DNA of 64,000 bases from an uncultured Flavihumibacter sp. (GCA_902168225.1 CABHOW010000048.1:1-64000), one strand, 5' to 3'; shown: positions 30,163 to 38,367, numbered from the stretch's first letter. Numbers and translations: made by a program. Notes: generated from the letters alone by a model not told the origin.

Positions 30163-30750
30163 ATGTTCACAGGAATAATTGAAACAATAGGGGAGATAAA
30201 AGATATCGAAGCTTCTGGCACCAATAAAAGCTTTTGGATACAATCGCCCATTAGTCATGAATTGAAGGTAGATCAGAGTATTGCGCATAATGGGGTATGT
30301 TTAACGGTAGAGGCAATAGCGGATGGAGTTCATAAGGTTACAGCCATTGCTGAAACATTGGCGAAAACGAATTTGGGTTATTGGCAGGTGGGCGATAAAG
30401 TGAATCTGGAGCGGTGCATGATTTTGGGGGGGCGATTAGATGGACATATTGTACAGGGGCATGTAGATGCAGTGGCTACTTGTATTTCTAAAACTGAGAA
30501 AGATGGTAGTTGGGAATATGAGTTTGAATATCCCGAAGCTTTTAAAAATTTAGTGATTGAAAAAGGATCGATAGCGGTTAACGGTACGAGCCTAACATGT
30601 TTTAATGTAGCGGCCAATCGTTTTCAGGTAGCCATCATACCCTATACATATGAGCATACTACCATTTCTGCCGTTGAGCCCGGCAGTATTGTGAATATTG
30701 AGTTTGATATTATTGGGAAGTATATATTAAGGCAGGCAGGTAATAGATAA
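30163..30750 (+). CDS. ribE: Riboflavin synthase alpha chain
   Basis: The 195-residue protein has the invariant N-terminus MFTGII and two lumazine-binding repeats. GGRLDGHIVQGHVDAVAT links them, and NGVCLTV and NGTSLTC are the matching turns of repeats one and two. It makes riboflavin by dismutation of two 6,7-dimethyl-8-ribityllumazine molecules. The start at 30163 is preferred to the ATG three codons upstream because MFTGII is the normal N-terminus. The last codons and stop are part of a TAATAGA heptamer array. Confidence 0.95.
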   Translation: MFTGIIETIGEIKDIEASGTNKSFWIQSPISHELKVDQSIAHNGVCLTVEAIADGVHKVTAIAETLAKTNLGYWQVGDKVNLERCMILGGRLDGHIVQGHVDAVATCISKTEKDGSWEYEFEYPEAFKNLVIEKGSIAVNGTSLTCFNVAANRFQVAIIPYTYEHTTISAVEPGSIVNIEFDIIGKYILRQAGNR

Positions 30751-30811
30751 TAGATAATAGTCGTTCCCCCCTATACCCTATACCCTATACCCTATAGCCT
30801 ATAGCCTAAAA
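30741..30811. repeat. Two heptanucleotide arrays at the ribE 3' end
   Basis: Three TAATAGA-type units (30741-30761) overlap the ribE stop codon. After nine bases, six units of the CCTATAC/CCTATAG type run in phase from 30770 to 30811. The second array ends only 9 bases before the rpsU -33 element. Confidence 0.85.
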
Positions 30812-30819
30812 CAAAAACT

Positions 30820-30849
30820 TTGTCTTTTTTACCAAAACCCCTACCTTTG
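30820..30849 (+). promoter_or_regulatory. rpsU promoter
   Basis: TTG at 30820-30822, exactly 19 bases, then TACCTTTG at 30842-30849. The -7 octamer is the same as before rplK, rpoB and the tRNA-tuf cluster. Confidence 0.75.
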
Positions 30850-30868
30850 CAATCTCAAAAAACTACCT

Positions 30869-30876
30869 GAGGAGGT
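30869..30876 (+). promoter_or_regulatory. Strong Shine-Dalgarno of rpsU
   Basis: GAGGAGGT lies 8 bases before the rpsU ATG (30885) and is fully complementary to the 16S tail. The other highly expressed genes here (tuf, rplK, rpoB) show only A-rich leaders. This fits the Bacteroidota case in which bS21 helps hide the anti-Shine-Dalgarno and its own mRNA keeps a strong site. Confidence 0.9.
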
Positions 30877-30884
30877 ATAAAGCT

Positions 30885-31082
30885 ATGTTAATCATCGATT
30901 CTAAAGACTGCGAAAACATCGACAAGGCCCTTAAAAAGTACAAGAAGAAGTTCGAAAAGAGCAAAACCTTGTTGCAATTAAGAGATCGCCAAGCATTTAC
31001 TAAACCATCGGTTCGTCGCCGCGGGGAAGTATTAAAAGCGATCTACAAGCAGCAAATCGCCAGCGGAAAGATTGAAGGATAA
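30885..31082 (+). CDS. rpsU: 30S ribosomal protein bS21
   Basis: The 65-residue basic protein has the S21 pattern: MLIIDSKDCENIDKALKKYK, then KSKTLLQLRDRQAFTKPSVRR-like helices, and a lysine/arginine-rich end. It sits on the 30S platform next to the 16S 3' end. In Bacteroidota, bS21 with bS6 and bS18 is reported to sequester the anti-Shine-Dalgarno, so the strong site in this mRNA is a probable feedback switch. It is monocistronic, with its own promoter and a terminator that runs into xerC. Confidence 0.95.
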   Translation: MLIIDSKDCENIDKALKKYKKKFEKSKTLLQLRDRQAFTKPSVRRRGEVLKAIYKQQIASGKIEG

Positions 31083-31107
31083 TTAAGATCCCTCTTATAT
31101 ACTATTG

Positions 31108-31144
31108 AGTAGTTCAGGTACGTTAACCTTGAACTACTTTTTTT
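31108..31144 (+). terminator. rpsU terminator abutting the xerC start codon
   Basis: AGTAGTTCA (31108-31116) pairs with TGAACTACT (31130-31138), followed by a T-run that ends immediately at the ATG of xerC (31145). Confidence 0.8.
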
Positions 31145-32041
31145 ATGCCCACAACCGAGTATCCAGAGCTTACCCGTTTTTTACAATACCTCCAGTTCGA
31201 GAGGAGATATTCGAGGCATACTTATATTTCTTACGAGAACGACCTGAATCAGTTTTTTGCTTATCTGGCGAGCCAATACGAAGAGGTTGGGGTGGCGGAC
31301 ATTACTGCTTCAATGGTTCGGTCGTGGTTAGCTGAAATGAAAGAGGACGACATGACTTCCAAAACGATCAACCGTAAAATTTCAGCCTTGAAATCTTTTT
31401 TTAAATTCTTATTGAAGCAGGGTGTGATCACCAAAACACCTATGACAACCATCATTTCTCCTAAGTTAAGCAAGCGTTTACCCGTTTTTGTGGAGGAGCG
31501 AGATATGGATACGCTATTTGCACATATGGAGTTTCCGGATAATTGGGGTGGAAGAACAGAGCGGTTGGTGATATTGCTATTGTATAGTACCGGCATGCGA
31601 TTGAGTGAATTAATCCAACTCAAAGAGTCGCAGGTAGATGCCGGGAACAGACAATTAAAGGTATTAGGGAAGGGAAATAAGGAAAGGATTTTACCTCTTA
31701 CGCCGGATTTGGCAGTACAGATCAAAAGTTATTTGCAAGACAAACCCATACGCATAGAAGGAATTCATCAAGTGTTTGTTACGGAAGAAGGAAAGGCACT
31801 AAACCCTCGTAAAGTATATGGTTTTGTGAAGAAATACCTCTCTGCAGTAACCACTGTTCAGAAGAGAAGTCCACACGTTTTACGGCACAGTTTTGCAACC
31901 CATTTAATGAATAATGGTGCCGATTTGAATGCAGTTAAGGAGTTATTGGGGCATAGTAGTTTGGCTGCTACGCAGGTGTACACACATAATTCTATTGAGC
32001 AATTAAAAGAAGTTTTCAAGAAGGCGCATCCTAAAGCCTGA
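31145..32041 (+). CDS. xerC: Tyrosine recombinase, XerC/XerD type
   Basis: The 298-residue protein has an N-terminal SAM-like core-binding domain and a catalytic domain with the RKHRHY set: Arg in STGMRLSEL, Lys in LGKGNKER, His and Arg in HVLRHSFATH, His in LGHSSLAATQ and Tyr in VYTH. This is the normal size and layout for chromosome dimer resolution at dif, although phage-type integrases share the motifs. The housekeeping context (rpsU, hibernation factor) favours Xer. The ATG directly follows the T-run of the rpsU terminator, with no visible ribosome site. Confidence 0.88.
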   Translation: MPTTEYPELTRFLQYLQFERRYSRHTYISYENDLNQFFAYLASQYEEVGVADITASMVRSWLAEMKEDDMTSKTINRKISALKSFFKFLLKQGVITKTPMTTIISPKLSKRLPVFVEERDMDTLFAHMEFPDNWGGRTERLVILLLYSTGMRLSELIQLKESQVDAGNRQLKVLGKGNKERILPLTPDLAVQIKSYLQDKPIRIEGIHQVFVTEEGKALNPRKVYGFVKKYLSAVTTVQKRSPHVLRHSFATHLMNNGADLNAVKELLGHSSLAATQVYTHNSIEQLKEVFKKAHPKA

Positions 32042-32195
32042 GTGAGTGAAAATTTTATCAAAAATGACGAATTTTTATTTGGATGTTTCGTGAAATATCG
32101 TAACTTGATTTTTCCACCTAAATCAAAAAAAGCAGTTGGTAAGGGTGGGCAGTTCTTTATACATTATTGTTTCACGAATTAAAATGGTACCAATT

Positions 32196-32495
32196 ATGAA
32201 CGTTAACATTCAAACAGTTCACTTTGATGCGGACGAAAAATTAGTGGAGTATGTAAACCGCAAATTGAGTAAGCTACCTACGTTTCACGACAGAATTTTG
32301 AAGGTAGATGTGTTTTTAAAGCTCGATAATGTGGTGCATAACATCAAAGACAAAATTGCAGAGATTAGGGTACATGTTCCGCGGTATGACTTTTTTGTAA
32401 AAGCTTCTTCTAAATCATTTGAAGAGTCTTTTGATCATGCGATGGAATCAGTTATTAACCAGATTAAACGAAAAAAAGAAAAATTAGCAGCCTAG
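32196..32495 (+). CDS. hpf: Ribosome hibernation-promoting factor, short form (HPF/RaiA)
   Basis: The 99-residue protein has the S30AE pattern: VNIQTVHFDADEKLVEYVNR, then KVDVFLKLDN, EIRVHVPRYDFFVKASSKSF and a basic helix ending RKKEKLAA. It binds the 30S A/P site in slow growth and silences ribosomes. There is no C-terminal dimerisation domain, so it is a short-type factor. The start at 32196 (MNVNIQ) is preferred to the frame start 20 codons upstream. Confidence 0.9.
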   Translation: MNVNIQTVHFDADEKLVEYVNRKLSKLPTFHDRILKVDVFLKLDNVVHNIKDKIAEIRVHVPRYDFFVKASSKSFEESFDHAMESVINQIKRKKEKLAA

Positions 32496-32499
32496 TTCA

Positions 32500-32530
32500 A
32501 AGCCCCGACCTTCCTATCGGGGCTTTTTGT
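32500..32530 (+). terminator. Terminator after hpf
   Basis: AGCCCCGA (32501-32508) pairs with TCGGGGCT (32517-32524), followed by TTTTTG. It lies 5 bases after the stop codon. Confidence 0.9.
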
Positions 32531-32563
32531 TTGTATTCCGTGGAAAAAAAGCGACACAAAATT

Positions 32564-32592
32564 TTGCTGAACAAAAGATTCCATTACCTTTG
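32564..32592 (+). promoter_or_regulatory. Promoter of the tRNA-tuf cluster
   Basis: TTG at 32564-32566, 18 bases, then TACCTTTG at 32585-32592. The first tRNA starts 31 bases further on. Confidence 0.75.
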
Positions 32593-32623
32593 CCATCCCA
32601 AAAAATGGGAAGGTCTTTTTTTT

Positions 32624-32696
32624 GCCGGAGTAGCTCAGTTGGTAGAGCAACTGATTTGTAATCAGTAGGTCGCGGGTTCGAGTCCCATCTTCGGCT
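32624..32696 (+). tRNA. tRNA-Thr (anticodon UGU)
   Basis: Full cloverleaf: acceptor GCCGGAG with CTTCGGC, anticodon stem ACTGA/TCAGT around the loop TTTGTAA, and an intact T-loop TTCGAGT. First of four tRNAs upstream of tuf. Confidence 0.95.
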
Positions 32697-32709
32697 CTGA
32701 GATATAAAC

Positions 32710-32792
32710 GGGCAGGTTCCAGAGCGGCCAAATGGGGCGGACTGTAAATCCGCTGTCTTTCGACTTCAGTGGTTCGAATCCACTCCTGCCCA
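32710..32792 (+). tRNA. tRNA-Tyr (anticodon GUA)
   Basis: An 83-base class II tRNA: acceptor GGGCAGG with CCTGCCC, anticodon loop CTGTAAA, and a long variable arm (CTGTCTTTCGACTTCAG region). Confidence 0.95.
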
Positions 32793-32843
32793 CATCCTTC
32801 GGGATAAAAAGTTCTTTGATCGCAAAACATTGCTGTTCAATAA

Positions 32844-32916
32844 GCGGAAGTAGCTCATTTGGTAGAGCGATAGCCTTCCAAGCTATAGGTGGCGAGTTCG
32901 AGCCTCGTCTTCCGCT
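32844..32916 (+). tRNA. tRNA-Gly (anticodon UCC)
   Basis: Acceptor GCGGAAG with CTTCCGC, anticodon stem ATAGC/GCTAT around CTTCCAA, T-loop TTCGAGC. A boxA-like AGTTCTTTGATCG lies upstream at about 32809-32821. Confidence 0.95.
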
Positions 32917-32927
32917 CCAACAGGTAC

Positions 32928-32999
<72 letters not shown>

Positions 33000-33110
33000 C
33001 CAGCAATGTTGAGTAGCACATCTCGTCCGCCAAAGGCGGGAGAAAAACTAAAAACAAAAAATGGTGGGCAACCACATAAATTTTTAAAACACAAATAAAA
33101 ACCGATAAAA

Positions 33111-34298
33111 ATGTCTAAAGAGACCTTTAAGAGGGAGAAACCTCACGTAAACGTTGGTACTATTGGTCACGTTGACCATGGTAAAACCACTTTGACTGCT
33201 GCCATTACGGACATCTTATCTAAGAAAGGTCTGGCACAGGCTAAGAAATATGATGAGATTGATGGAGCGCCTGAAGAAAAAGAGCGTGGTATCACTATCA
33301 ATACGGCTCACGTAGAATACCAAACAGCTAACCGTCACTATGCGCACGTTGACTGTCCTGGTCACGCCGATTATGTTAAAAACATGATTACCGGTGCTGC
33401 TCAAATGGACGGTGCTATTCTTGTAGTTGCTGCTACTGATGGCCCTATGCCTCAAACTAAAGAACACATTTTGTTGGCACGCCAGGTAGGTGTACCTCAG
33501 ATTGTTGTTTTTATGAATAAAGTTGACTTAGTAGACGATCCTGAATTATTAGAGTTAGTGGAAATGGAAATCCGTGAGTTATTAAGCTCCTACGGTTTCG
33601 ATGGTGATAATACGCCAATTATTCAAGGTTCTGCTACAGGTGCATTAGCCGGAGAAGCGAAATGGGTTGAGAAAATCGACGAATTAATGGCTGCTGTAGA
33701 TAGCTACATTCCATTACCTCCTCGTCCGATCGATTTACCTTTCTTGATGTCTGTAGAAGACGTGTTCTCTATTACCGGTCGTGGTACTGTTGCTACCGGT
33801 CGTATTGAGCGTGGTATCATCAAAGTAGGTGAAGCTGTTGAGATCGTAGGTTTGATGGAATCTGCATTGAGCTCTACCGTAACAGGTGTTGAAATGTTCA
33901 AGAAATTATTGGATGAAGGTCAGGCCGGTGATAACGCAGGTTTATTACTTCGTGGTATTGAGAAAAAAGATATCCGTAGAGGTATGGTAATCTGTAAGCC
34001 GGGTTCTATTACTCCGCACACCGATTTCAAAGGTGAAGTATACGTGTTGAGCAAAGAAGAAGGTGGCCGTCATACTCCATTCTTTAATAAATACCGTCCT
34101 CAGTTCTATTTCCGTACTACAGACGTAACCGGTGAAGTAACTTTACCGGAAGGAACTGAAATGGTAATGCCCGGCGATAACATCGGATTAAGCGTGAAGT
34201 TGATTCAGCCGATTGCGATGGAAAAAGGATTGAAATTCGCTATCCGTGAGGGTGGTAGAACAGTAGGTGCCGGACAGGTAACTGAGATTGTTAAGTAA
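33111..34298 (+). CDS. tuf: Elongation factor Tu
   Basis: The 395-residue GTPase delivers aminoacyl-tRNA to the ribosome. G1 is GHVDHGKTT near residue 18, the switch region has [13 protein letters not shown]3 is DCPGHADY and G4 is NKVD; domains 2 and 3 are complete. It follows four tRNAs, probably as one transcript. The 111-base leader holds a small hairpin (CCGCC/GGCGG near 33024-33037) and an A-rich stretch with no Shine-Dalgarno. Confidence 0.98.
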   Translation: MSKETFKREKPHVNVGTIGHVDHGKTTLTAAITDILSKKGLAQAKKYDEIDGAPEEKERGITINTAHVEYQTANRHYAHVDCPGHADYVKNMITGAAQMDGAILVVAATDGPMPQTKEHILLARQVGVPQIVVFMNKVDLVDDPELLELVEMEIRELLSSYGFDGDNTPIIQGSATGALAGEAKWVEKIDELMAAVDSYIPLPPRPIDLPFLMSVEDVFSITGRGTVATGRIERGIIKVGEAVEIVGLMESALSSTVTGVEMFKKLLDEGQAGDNAGLLLRGIEKKDIRRGMVICKPGSITPHTDFKGEVYVLSKEEGGRHTPFFNKYRPQFYFRTTDVTGEVTLPEGTEMVMPGDNIGLSVKLIQPIAMEKGLKFAIREGGRTVGAGQVTEIVK

Positions 34299-34380
34299 TC
34301 AGATATTACAAATAGTCAAGAGTCATTGGTTGCTAGTTCGTATATTTACGGGCGAATAGTCAATGACTATTGACTTTAAT

Positions 34381-34451
34381 ACGGGCATGGTGCAACGGTA
34401 GCATACGGGTCTCCAAAACCTTTGATCTGGGTTCGAATCCTAGTGCCCGTG
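34381..34451 (+). tRNA. tRNA-Trp (anticodon CCA)
   Basis: Acceptor ACGGGCA with TGCCCGT, anticodon loop CTCCAAA with CCA, T-loop TTCGAAT. It sits between tuf and secE, the usual place in Bacteroidota. Confidence 0.95.
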
Positions 34452-34467
34452 CGAATAAAAAAAGAAG

Positions 34468-34662
34468 ATGAACAAAATCACCACTTATTTCAAAGAGAGC
34501 TACAGTGAGCTGTTGGAGAAAGTGACCTGGCCAACCTGGTTGCAATTACAACAAAGCACTGTAATTGTATTGGTTGCTACAGTTATTATCACCGCAATGG
34601 TATGGGTTATGGATTTCTCGAGCAACCAGTTATTGAAATTGATTTATTCTTTATTCAAGTAA
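34468..34662 (+). CDS. secE: Preprotein translocase subunit SecE
   Basis: The 64-residue protein has an amphipathic N-terminal helix (YSELLEKVTWPTW, the conserved SecE VxWP motif) and one membrane helix (about 27-48). This is the minimal form found outside enterobacteria. It clamps SecY in the inner membrane. It lies 16 bases after tRNA-Trp and 6 bases before nusG. Confidence 0.94.
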   Translation: MNKITTYFKESYSELLEKVTWPTWLQLQQSTVIVLVATVIITAMVWVMDFSSNQLLKLIYSLFK

Positions 34663-34668
34663 GAAAAA

Positions 34669-35265
34669 ATGGAAGCAGTTATTACGGAAAATACCGTTAC
34701 GCCTCAGCAAGATACCAAATGGTATGTGCTGCGTGTTGTAAGTGGTAAAGAGCGCAAAGTGAAAGAGTATCTGGATAAAGATATTATCAGAAGCGGCTGG
34801 CAGGAATTGATTAAACAGGTGTTCTTACCTATGGAGAAAGTGTATAAAGTGCAGAACGGTAAAAAAGTGATGCGCGAGAAAAACTATTTCCCCGGGTATG
34901 TAATGATGGAAGTATTAGAAGGTAAGTTGAATGATGATATGATTCAACATATCAGCAATATCAGCAATGTTATGCACTTTCTTACGGATGGTAAAGGTTC
35001 AAAGGGAAATATTATCAGTTTACGTAAGGCCGAAGTAAATAAGATGCTTGGCAAGGTAGATGAAATGAATGATCAGGGAGTTACCATGAGTGAGCCTTTC
35101 ATTGTTGGTGAAACAATCAAAATCATCGAGGGACCGTTTAATGACTTTAATGGTGTTATCGAAGAGGTAAATGATGAGAAGAAGAAACTCAAGGTTACCG
35201 TTAAGATCTTTGGTAGATCTACACCGGTTGAGCTAAACTATATGCAAGTAGAAAAAATATCATAA
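34669..35265 (+). CDS. nusG: Transcription antitermination factor NusG
   Basis: The 198-residue protein has an NGN domain (KWYVLRVVSGKERKVKEYLD to about residue 120) and a C-terminal KOW domain (IIEGPFNDFNGVIEEV). It binds RNA polymerase and links it to ribosomes or Rho. It follows secE directly and ends at a strong terminator, which cuts it off from the usual next gene rplK. Confidence 0.96.
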   Translation: MEAVITENTVTPQQDTKWYVLRVVSGKERKVKEYLDKDIIRSGWQELIKQVFLPMEKVYKVQNGKKVMREKNYFPGYVMMEVLEGKLNDDMIQHISNISNVMHFLTDGKGSKGNIISLRKAEVNKMLGKVDEMNDQGVTMSEPFIVGETIKIIEGPFNDFNGVIEEVNDEKKKLKVTVKIFGRSTPVELNYMQVEKIS

Positions 35266-35285
35266 ATCATAGATTATCAATTAGT

Positions 35286-35320
35286 TAAGCCATTTGTTCC
35301 CGGGAGCAAATGGCTTTTTT
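35286..35320 (+). terminator. Terminator after nusG
   Basis: AAGCCATTTG (35287-35296) pairs with CAAATGGCTT, followed by a T-run. The loop contains CCCGGG. Confidence 0.9.
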
Positions 35321-35408
35321 AATTACTTTTTAACATTTACATGCGTAAAGGGCTTTTTTACAAACTAAAAACTTAAATTTACCAAAGATTAAAAAAAGAT
35401 TAAAATAA

Positions 35409-36293
35409 ATGCGTATCGCTCATCTTATCATTACTTATACTGATCCTGAGCAAACGGAGCGGATGATCAGACGCATGCAACACCCTGATTTTGATTTTTA
35501 TGTACATGTAGATGCCAAACTTCCTATCTCATCTCACAAGGCACTTACTGCTATGCCCAATGTATATCTTATTAAGAATCGTATAAAAGTGCAATGGGCT
35601 GCATTTAGTACAGTACAGGCAACATTTAATTCATTACATGAAATTTTAAATTCTGCTCGGAGTTATGATTTTATTTCATTGATGAGCGGACAAGATTACC
35701 CTATAAAATCTCCGCAATACATGCAGGAATTTTTTGCGGAAAGAAAGGGTAAACTGTTATTAAAATATCGATCTTTTCAGGGCGATTGGGAAGAAGCATT
35801 TGAACGTATCAATCGCTATCATCTTACGAATTATCAATTTAAGGGTCAATATCGGTTGGAGGTGCTCATTAATCTTTTTGTAAAAAGGTCTGTTCCTTCA
35901 TTGCCATTTTACGGTAGTTCCATGTTTTGGGCTATTTCACCGGGGGCCGCCGAATACGTATTAGATAAAGTAGATAGCAATAAGAAGCTTAAACGTTTTT
36001 TCCATTTCACTTGGGGATCTGATGAATTTATAATGCAAACCATTTTAATGAGTTCACCTTTTGCCCCTCAAATCAGCAATGAAAATTGTCATTACTACGA
36101 ACACCCACCTAAAACGCCGAGTCCCAAAATTTTTACTACAGACGACTTTTCTAATATCATTTCTTCCGATCGGATCTATGCACGTAAATTTGATATCTCT
36201 AAAGACAGTTTTATCCTCGATAAAATTGATCAACACCTACATCAGTCTCAAGAGATGTTAAGAGAGGGAGAGTGGAAAGCTAAAATAGTGTAA
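35409..36293 (+). CDS. GT14-type (core-2/I-branching-like) glycosyltransferase
   Basis: The 294-residue protein shows the bacterial core-2/I-branching family pattern: IAHLIITYTDPEQTERMI at the start, FISLMSGQDYPIKS (the conserved LSGQD-PI block), GSSMFWAIS and WGSDEFIMQTILM (acidic catalytic region). Relatives add a branching sugar to surface glycans. It heads a three-gene set with FdtA- and DegT-like genes, inserted between nusG and rplK. Acceptor and donor are unknown. Confidence 0.82.
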   Translation: MRIAHLIITYTDPEQTERMIRRMQHPDFDFYVHVDAKLPISSHKALTAMPNVYLIKNRIKVQWAAFSTVQATFNSLHEILNSARSYDFISLMSGQDYPIKSPQYMQEFFAERKGKLLLKYRSFQGDWEEAFERINRYHLTNYQFKGQYRLEVLINLFVKRSVPSLPFYGSSMFWAISPGAAEYVLDKVDSNKKLKRFFHFTWGSDEFIMQTILMSSPFAPQISNENCHYYEHPPKTPSPKIFTTDDFSNIISSDRIYARKFDISKDSFILDKIDQHLHQSQEMLREGEWKAKIV

Positions 36294-36298
36294 ACCGA

Positions 36299-36682
36299 AT
36301 GGCCTACCTGATCAAATTGAATAACTTTACTGATAGTAGAGGGAACCTTACCGTTTTAGATGATGTAGATAAACTACTTCCATTTTCTATCAAGCGTTTT
36401 TTTTATATCTATAAAGTCGACGATTCTTTAAGAGGAGGCCACCGGCATCGTACAACGCAACAAGCGGTTATTTGCATAAATGGGAGCTGCGCAGTTACCA
36501 ATAATAACGGAGAAGAAAAGGAAATCTTTTTATTGGATGATCCTTCTAAATGTTTGATATTAGAAACCAGAGACTGGCATCAAATGCATAGTTTTTCTAA
36601 AGATGCTATTTTAATTGTATTTGCTTCTACTACCTTTGATTCATCGGATTATATTTTTGAACCGTATCCGAACAAAGCATGA
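36299..36682 (+). CDS. FdtA/WxcM-like cupin, probable dTDP-4-keto-hexose 3,4-ketoisomerase
   Basis: The 127-residue cupin has the FdtA landmarks SRGNLTVLDD, LRGGHRHRTTQQAVICINGS (the HRH substrate-binding segment) and DWHQMHSFSKDAILIVFAS. FdtA-type enzymes move the keto group of dTDP-4-keto-6-deoxyglucose from C4 to C3. The next gene, an aminotransferase overlapping by 4 bases, would then place an amino group at C3. The rmlA/rmlB genes needed for the precursor are not in this window. Confidence 0.82.
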   Translation: MAYLIKLNNFTDSRGNLTVLDDVDKLLPFSIKRFFYIYKVDDSLRGGHRHRTTQQAVICINGSCAVTNNNGEEKEIFLLDDPSKCLILETRDWHQMHSFSKDAILIVFASTTFDSSDYIFEPYPNKA

Positions 36683-37770
36683 TTCCATACGATAACTTAG
36701 GAAAAGTAAATGCAGGCTTCAAGGTATTATTTCAACAACAGTTTGCCTCTTTTTTAGATAGAGGTTGGTATATTCTGGGAGATGAAGTAAATGCCTTTGA
36801 GCAAGTATTTGCGGCGCATAATGATACTAATTTTTGTATCGGTGTTGCCAATGGATTAGATGCATTAGTGCTATCCTTACAAGTACTGAACTTACCAAAA
36901 GGGTCTGAAATAATTGTTCCTGCCAATACCTATATTGCCTCTATTATTTCTATCATTCATGCCGGGCATATTCCTGTTTTAGTAGAGCCTGATATACAGA
37001 CTTACAATATCGATCCCTATAAAATAGAAGAAGCCATCACGTCAAAAACAAAAGCCATTATGGTGGTTCACCTGTATGGTAAATGTTGCGAAATGGATCG
37101 GATAGGGGAGATAGCGAGTAAATATGGATTACCGATTATTGAAGATTGCGCGCAGGCCCATGATGCCACTTATAGGGGTCGAAAAGCAGGGACTTTTGGT
37201 GTATTGGGTGCTTTCAGTTTTTACCCCAGTAAAAACCTGGGTGCTTTGGGCGATGCCGGTGCTATTATAACCAATGATGCCCAGTATATGGGGTTATTGA
37301 AACAACTTCGCAATTATGGGTCGCACAACAAATACTATAATGATGTGATTGGCTTAAACAGCAGGCTCGATGAATTACAGGCTCTGTTTTTAAAAATTAA
37401 ATTACCCTATCTTGAGGCTATCACTGCTCATAAAAGAAAGCTGGCTACATTATATAGGGAGGGTTTGGATGATCGTTTTATTAAACCTGTCGTTCAAAAA
37501 GATCAGGAGGATGTATACCATATTTTTAATATACGTTACCCGGAACGTGATCGTTTAAAGGCCTATTTATACGAGCATGGTATAGGAACAGAAATTCATT
37601 ATCCTGTTGCTCCCTATCATCAAAAAGCCCTACAACCTTGGTATAATGGGCGTCAATTCCCCATTTCGGAGGAAATTCACGCCACTACGCTGAGCTTGCC
37701 TTGCTCATTTTGCCATACCGAATCAGAGATTTTGAGGGTTATTGAGGTGGTGAATGAATTTGAGAATTGA
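36679..37770 (+). CDS. DegT/DnrJ/EryC1 sugar aminotransferase, FdtB-like
   Basis: The 363-residue PLP enzyme has the family lysine in FYPSKNLGALGDAGAI, the PVFVEP-like substrate loop (IPVLVEPDIQTYNID) and EDCAQAHDA for PLP binding. With the FdtA-like partner it most likely makes a dTDP-3-amino-3,6-dideoxyhexose. No FdtC-type acetyltransferase is adjacent. The start is coupled (ATGA) to the previous gene. The last codons and the TGA stop are part of an 8-unit heptamer array. Confidence 0.88.
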   Translation: MIPYDNLGKVNAGFKVLFQQQFASFLDRGWYILGDEVNAFEQVFAAHNDTNFCIGVANGLDALVLSLQVLNLPKGSEIIVPANTYIASIISIIHAGHIPVLVEPDIQTYNIDPYKIEEAITSKTKAIMVVHLYGKCCEMDRIGEIASKYGLPIIEDCAQAHDATYRGRKAGTFGVLGAFSFYPSKNLGALGDAGAIITNDAQYMGLLKQLRNYGSHNKYYNDVIGLNSRLDELQALFLKIKLPYLEAITAHKRKLATLYREGLDDRFIKPVVQKDQEDVYHIFNIRYPERDRLKAYLYEHGIGTEIHYPVAPYHQKALQPWYNGRQFPISEEIHATTLSLPCSFCHTESEILRVIEVVNEFEN

Positions 37771-37817
37771 GAATTAAGAATTAAGAATTATGAGTTAAGA
37801 ATTCATAATTCATAATT
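37762..37817. repeat. Eight-unit heptanucleotide array
   Basis: Eight consecutive 7-base units of the type NNGAATT (GAGAATT twice, AAGAATT, ATGAGTT) ending with CATAATT twice. It begins inside the last codons of the aminotransferase and ends 13 bases before the rplK -7 element. Part of it can fold as GAATTATGA/TCATAATTC. Confidence 0.9.
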
Positions 37818-37830
37818 AAATTTATTCCCT

Positions 37831-37838
37831 TACCTTTG
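37831..37838 (+). promoter_or_regulatory. rplK -7 element
   Basis: TACCTTTG, identical to the rpsU, rpoB and tRNA-tuf promoters. At the -33 distance there is TTC in the repeat array instead of TTG. Confidence 0.6.
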
Positions 37839-37842
37839 CAGC

Positions 37843-37898
37843 CCCAAAAGTTCTTTAACGAGAATGATTGAATTTGGGAGTCGCGCCGAAGGCGCGAC
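37843..37898 (+). promoter_or_regulatory. rplK leader: boxA-like element and two hairpins
   Basis: GTTCTTTAACG (37850-37860) closely matches the antitermination boxA (GYTCTTTAANA). The same stretch lies in a possible stem (CCCAAA 37843-37848 with TTTGGG 37873-37878; TTCT with AGAA) that has an asymmetric internal loop, a candidate L1 autoregulatory site. A GC-rich hairpin follows (GTCGCGCC/GGCGCGAC, 37880-37898). Confidence 0.45.
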
Positions 37899-37923
37899 GC
37901 TAAAACCAATAAAATCGAAAAAA

Positions 37924-38367
37924 ATGGCAAAAGAAATCTCCGGCTTCGTGAAGCTGCAGGTGAAAGGCGGTCAAGCCAATCCTGCGCCTCCCGTTGGTCC
38001 AGCACTCGGTTCAAAGGGTGTAAACATTATGGAGTTCTGCAAGCAGTTTAATGCGCGTACGCAGGACAAAATGGGAAAAGTTGTTCCCGTTATTATTACG
38101 GTTTATACCGACAAATCTTTCGACTTTGTTATCAAAACAGCACCTGCTGCTGTTCAGTTAATGGAAGCTGCTAAGATTCAAAAAGGATCTAAAGAAAGTA
38201 ACCGTTCTAAAGTAGGTAAAGTAACCTGGGCACAGGTAGAAACCATTGCCAAGGATAAAATGCCTGATCTTAATGCATTCACCTTAGAAAGCGCCATGAG
38301 CATGGTTGCCGGTACTGCACGCAGTATGGGTTTAACAGTTGATGGTAAAGCTCCTTGGGAAAACTAA
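37924..38367 (+). CDS. rplK: 50S ribosomal protein uL11
   Basis: The 147-residue protein begins [20 protein letters not shown] with the proline-rich [10 protein letters not shown] linker and ends in the 23S-binding [10 protein letters not shown] helix. It binds the GTPase centre of 23S RNA. The start at 37924 is preferred to the frame start 20 codons upstream, which would translate the GC-rich leader hairpin. It is first in the L11-L1-L10-L12 group and no longer directly behind nusG. Confidence 0.97.
   Translation: MAKEISGFVKLQVKGGQANPAPPVGPALGSKGVNIMEFCKQFNARTQDKMGKVVPVIITVYTDKSFDFVIKTAPAAVQLMEAAKIQKGSKESNRSKVGKVTWAQVETIAKDKMPDLNAFTLESAMSMVAGTARSMGLTVDGKAPWEN

Noticed and set aside
31105-31335. 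Plus frame of 76 codons before xerC
   Set aside because: It runs through the rpsU terminator and then overlaps the start of xerC in another frame; no family features.
31145-32041. Integrase of a mobile element
   Set aside because: No attachment-site repeats, tRNA-end duplication or phage genes flank it; size and context fit XerC/XerD.
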